Below are positions 5,221-5,590 of a stretch of 5,590 bases of DNA, in pieces (positions within the stretch are counted from its first letter, which is position 1; the number at the start of each line of letters is the position of its first letter). Origin of the DNA: an uncultured Collinsella sp. (GTDB taxonomy: Bacteria > Actinomycetota > Coriobacteriia > Coriobacteriales > Coriobacteriaceae); contig USOF01000103.1 in the NCBI GenBank assembly GCA_900556285.1, forward strand, positions 1 to 5,590, written 5' to 3'. A model generated the notes under the pieces. It worked only from the letters and a program-made list of their open reading frames with translations. It was not told where the DNA came from and did not search any database. A program made the position numbers and the translations under genes.

Positions 5221-5542
5221 CGCCGGCCTCCTTGGCGCCATCGGCGTTTGAGCCCGCAGCCTCGCGCTTTGCCTTGCGCTCGGCATTGAGCTCGGCATCG
5301 CTCTCGCGCACCAGTTTAATAATCGCCGCGCAGGCCTCCTCGCCCACCAAGTCGCGAGCACGCACCGTCAGGCGCGTCGCCTCCTGCTTGTCGCCGTCGC
5401 TTGCAGCATCGGTCGCGCACATAATCAGGCAGATGGCAATCTCGGCCGAAGGCGAGGTCGGAACGCCTTGCAGGGCCAGTTCACCCATCACGTGCTCGTC
5501 GCTCTCATCGGCGGCATCCGGATAGGTGGTATGGATCTTGTT
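5210..5542 (-). CDS. Unrecognised protein, C-terminal 110 residues (5' truncated by contig end)
   Basis: Genomic sequence begins at 5543, inside a codon, and the frame then gives 110 residues to TGA at 5212-5210. Any in-frame residues before it (MLRSLVGSEMCIRDS) are adapter translation and not part of the protein. The segment is acidic at first (DAADESDEHVMGE), has a likely helical middle (SPSAEIAICLIMCATDA and CAAIIKLVRESDAELNAERK) and ends in a charged, Ala/Gly-rich low-complexity tail. I see no RNase R S1 domain, although rnr commonly precedes smpB, and no catalytic motif. Codon use matches the neighbouring genes. It overlaps smpB by 11 bases, so the two are probably one operon. No function is proposed. 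Confidence 0.75.
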   Translation of the reverse strand, partial: NKIHTTYPDAADESDEHVMGELALQGVPTSPSAEIAICLIMCATDAASDGDKQEATRLTVRARDLVGEEACAAIIKLVRESDAELNAERKAKREAAGSNADGAKEAGDAQ

Positions 5543-5543
5543 G

Positions 5544-5590
5544 CTGTCTCTTATACACATCTCCGAGCCCACGAGACTCCTGAGCATCTC
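5544..5590. other. Nextera read-2 adapter plus i7 index (sequencing artefact)
   Basis: The segment 5544-5577 matches the Nextera read-2 adapter, beginning with the Tn5 mosaic end CTGTCTCTTATACACATCT. It is followed by TCCTGAGC (5578-5585), an eight-base i7 index of the Nextera set (N704 as I recall it), and ATCTC, the start of the P7 flow-cell sequence. This is not genomic DNA. Confidence 0.97.

Noticed and set aside
1..5590. Circular plasmid or phage genome
   Set aside because: The ends are two different library adapters with no terminal overlap, and the content is chromosomal housekeeping genes truncated at both edges.

Overview
The window is an assembled contig of about 5.5 kb. Its outermost bases are not biological: 1-29 and 5544-5590 match the two Illumina Nextera transposase adapters, and the right one continues into an eight-base index. 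Genomic sequence therefore runs from 30 to 5543, and the gene at each end is cut by the library or assembly boundary. GC-rich coding sequence with strong C/G third-position bias, strong AGGAG-type ribosome sites six bases before most starts, and an anaerobe-type gene set (glutamate synthase, rubredoxin with a flavin reductase) suggest a GC-rich anaerobic actinobacterium. A gut Coriobacteriia member of the Collinsella type fits best, but this is inference from style and content; no rRNA or marker phylogeny is available here.

Layout, left to right. (1) 30-1801, minus strand: the first ~590 codons of the glutamate synthase large subunit (gltB), truncated by the contig end. (2) 1802-2163: a divergent intergenic region holding a 54-base coding-like tail, one copy of a palindromic repeat, and weak promoter and operator candidates. 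(3) 2164-3420, plus strand: a complete Nramp-family divalent metal transporter. (4) 3421-3808: a gene-free stretch dominated by three tandem copies of the same 55-bp palindromic element on an exact 80-bp period, followed by a terminator for the opposing rubredoxin gene. (5) 3809-3952, minus: a 47-residue rubredoxin with its own promoter. (6) 4042-4545, minus: a flavin reductase of the type fused to rubredoxin in high-molecular-weight rubredoxins; here the two modules are separate neighbouring genes. (7) 4597-4739: an intrinsic terminator and a long hairpin in the smpB 3' region. (8) 4750-5220, minus: complete smpB. (9) 5210-5542, minus: the C-terminal 110 residues of an unrecognised protein overlapping the smpB start.

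How the genes may work together. The unknown gene and smpB look translationally coupled and end at the terminator near 4600. The flavin reductase and rubredoxin probably form an NAD(P)H-to-flavin-to-rubredoxin electron chain for oxygen or peroxide detoxification. The metal transporter and gltB are divergent and have no evident joint function. The most unusual feature is the repeat: eight 15-bp arms in the window, alternating in orientation and differing only at two adjacent positions. Three palindromes lie downstream of the transporter gene and one lies upstream.
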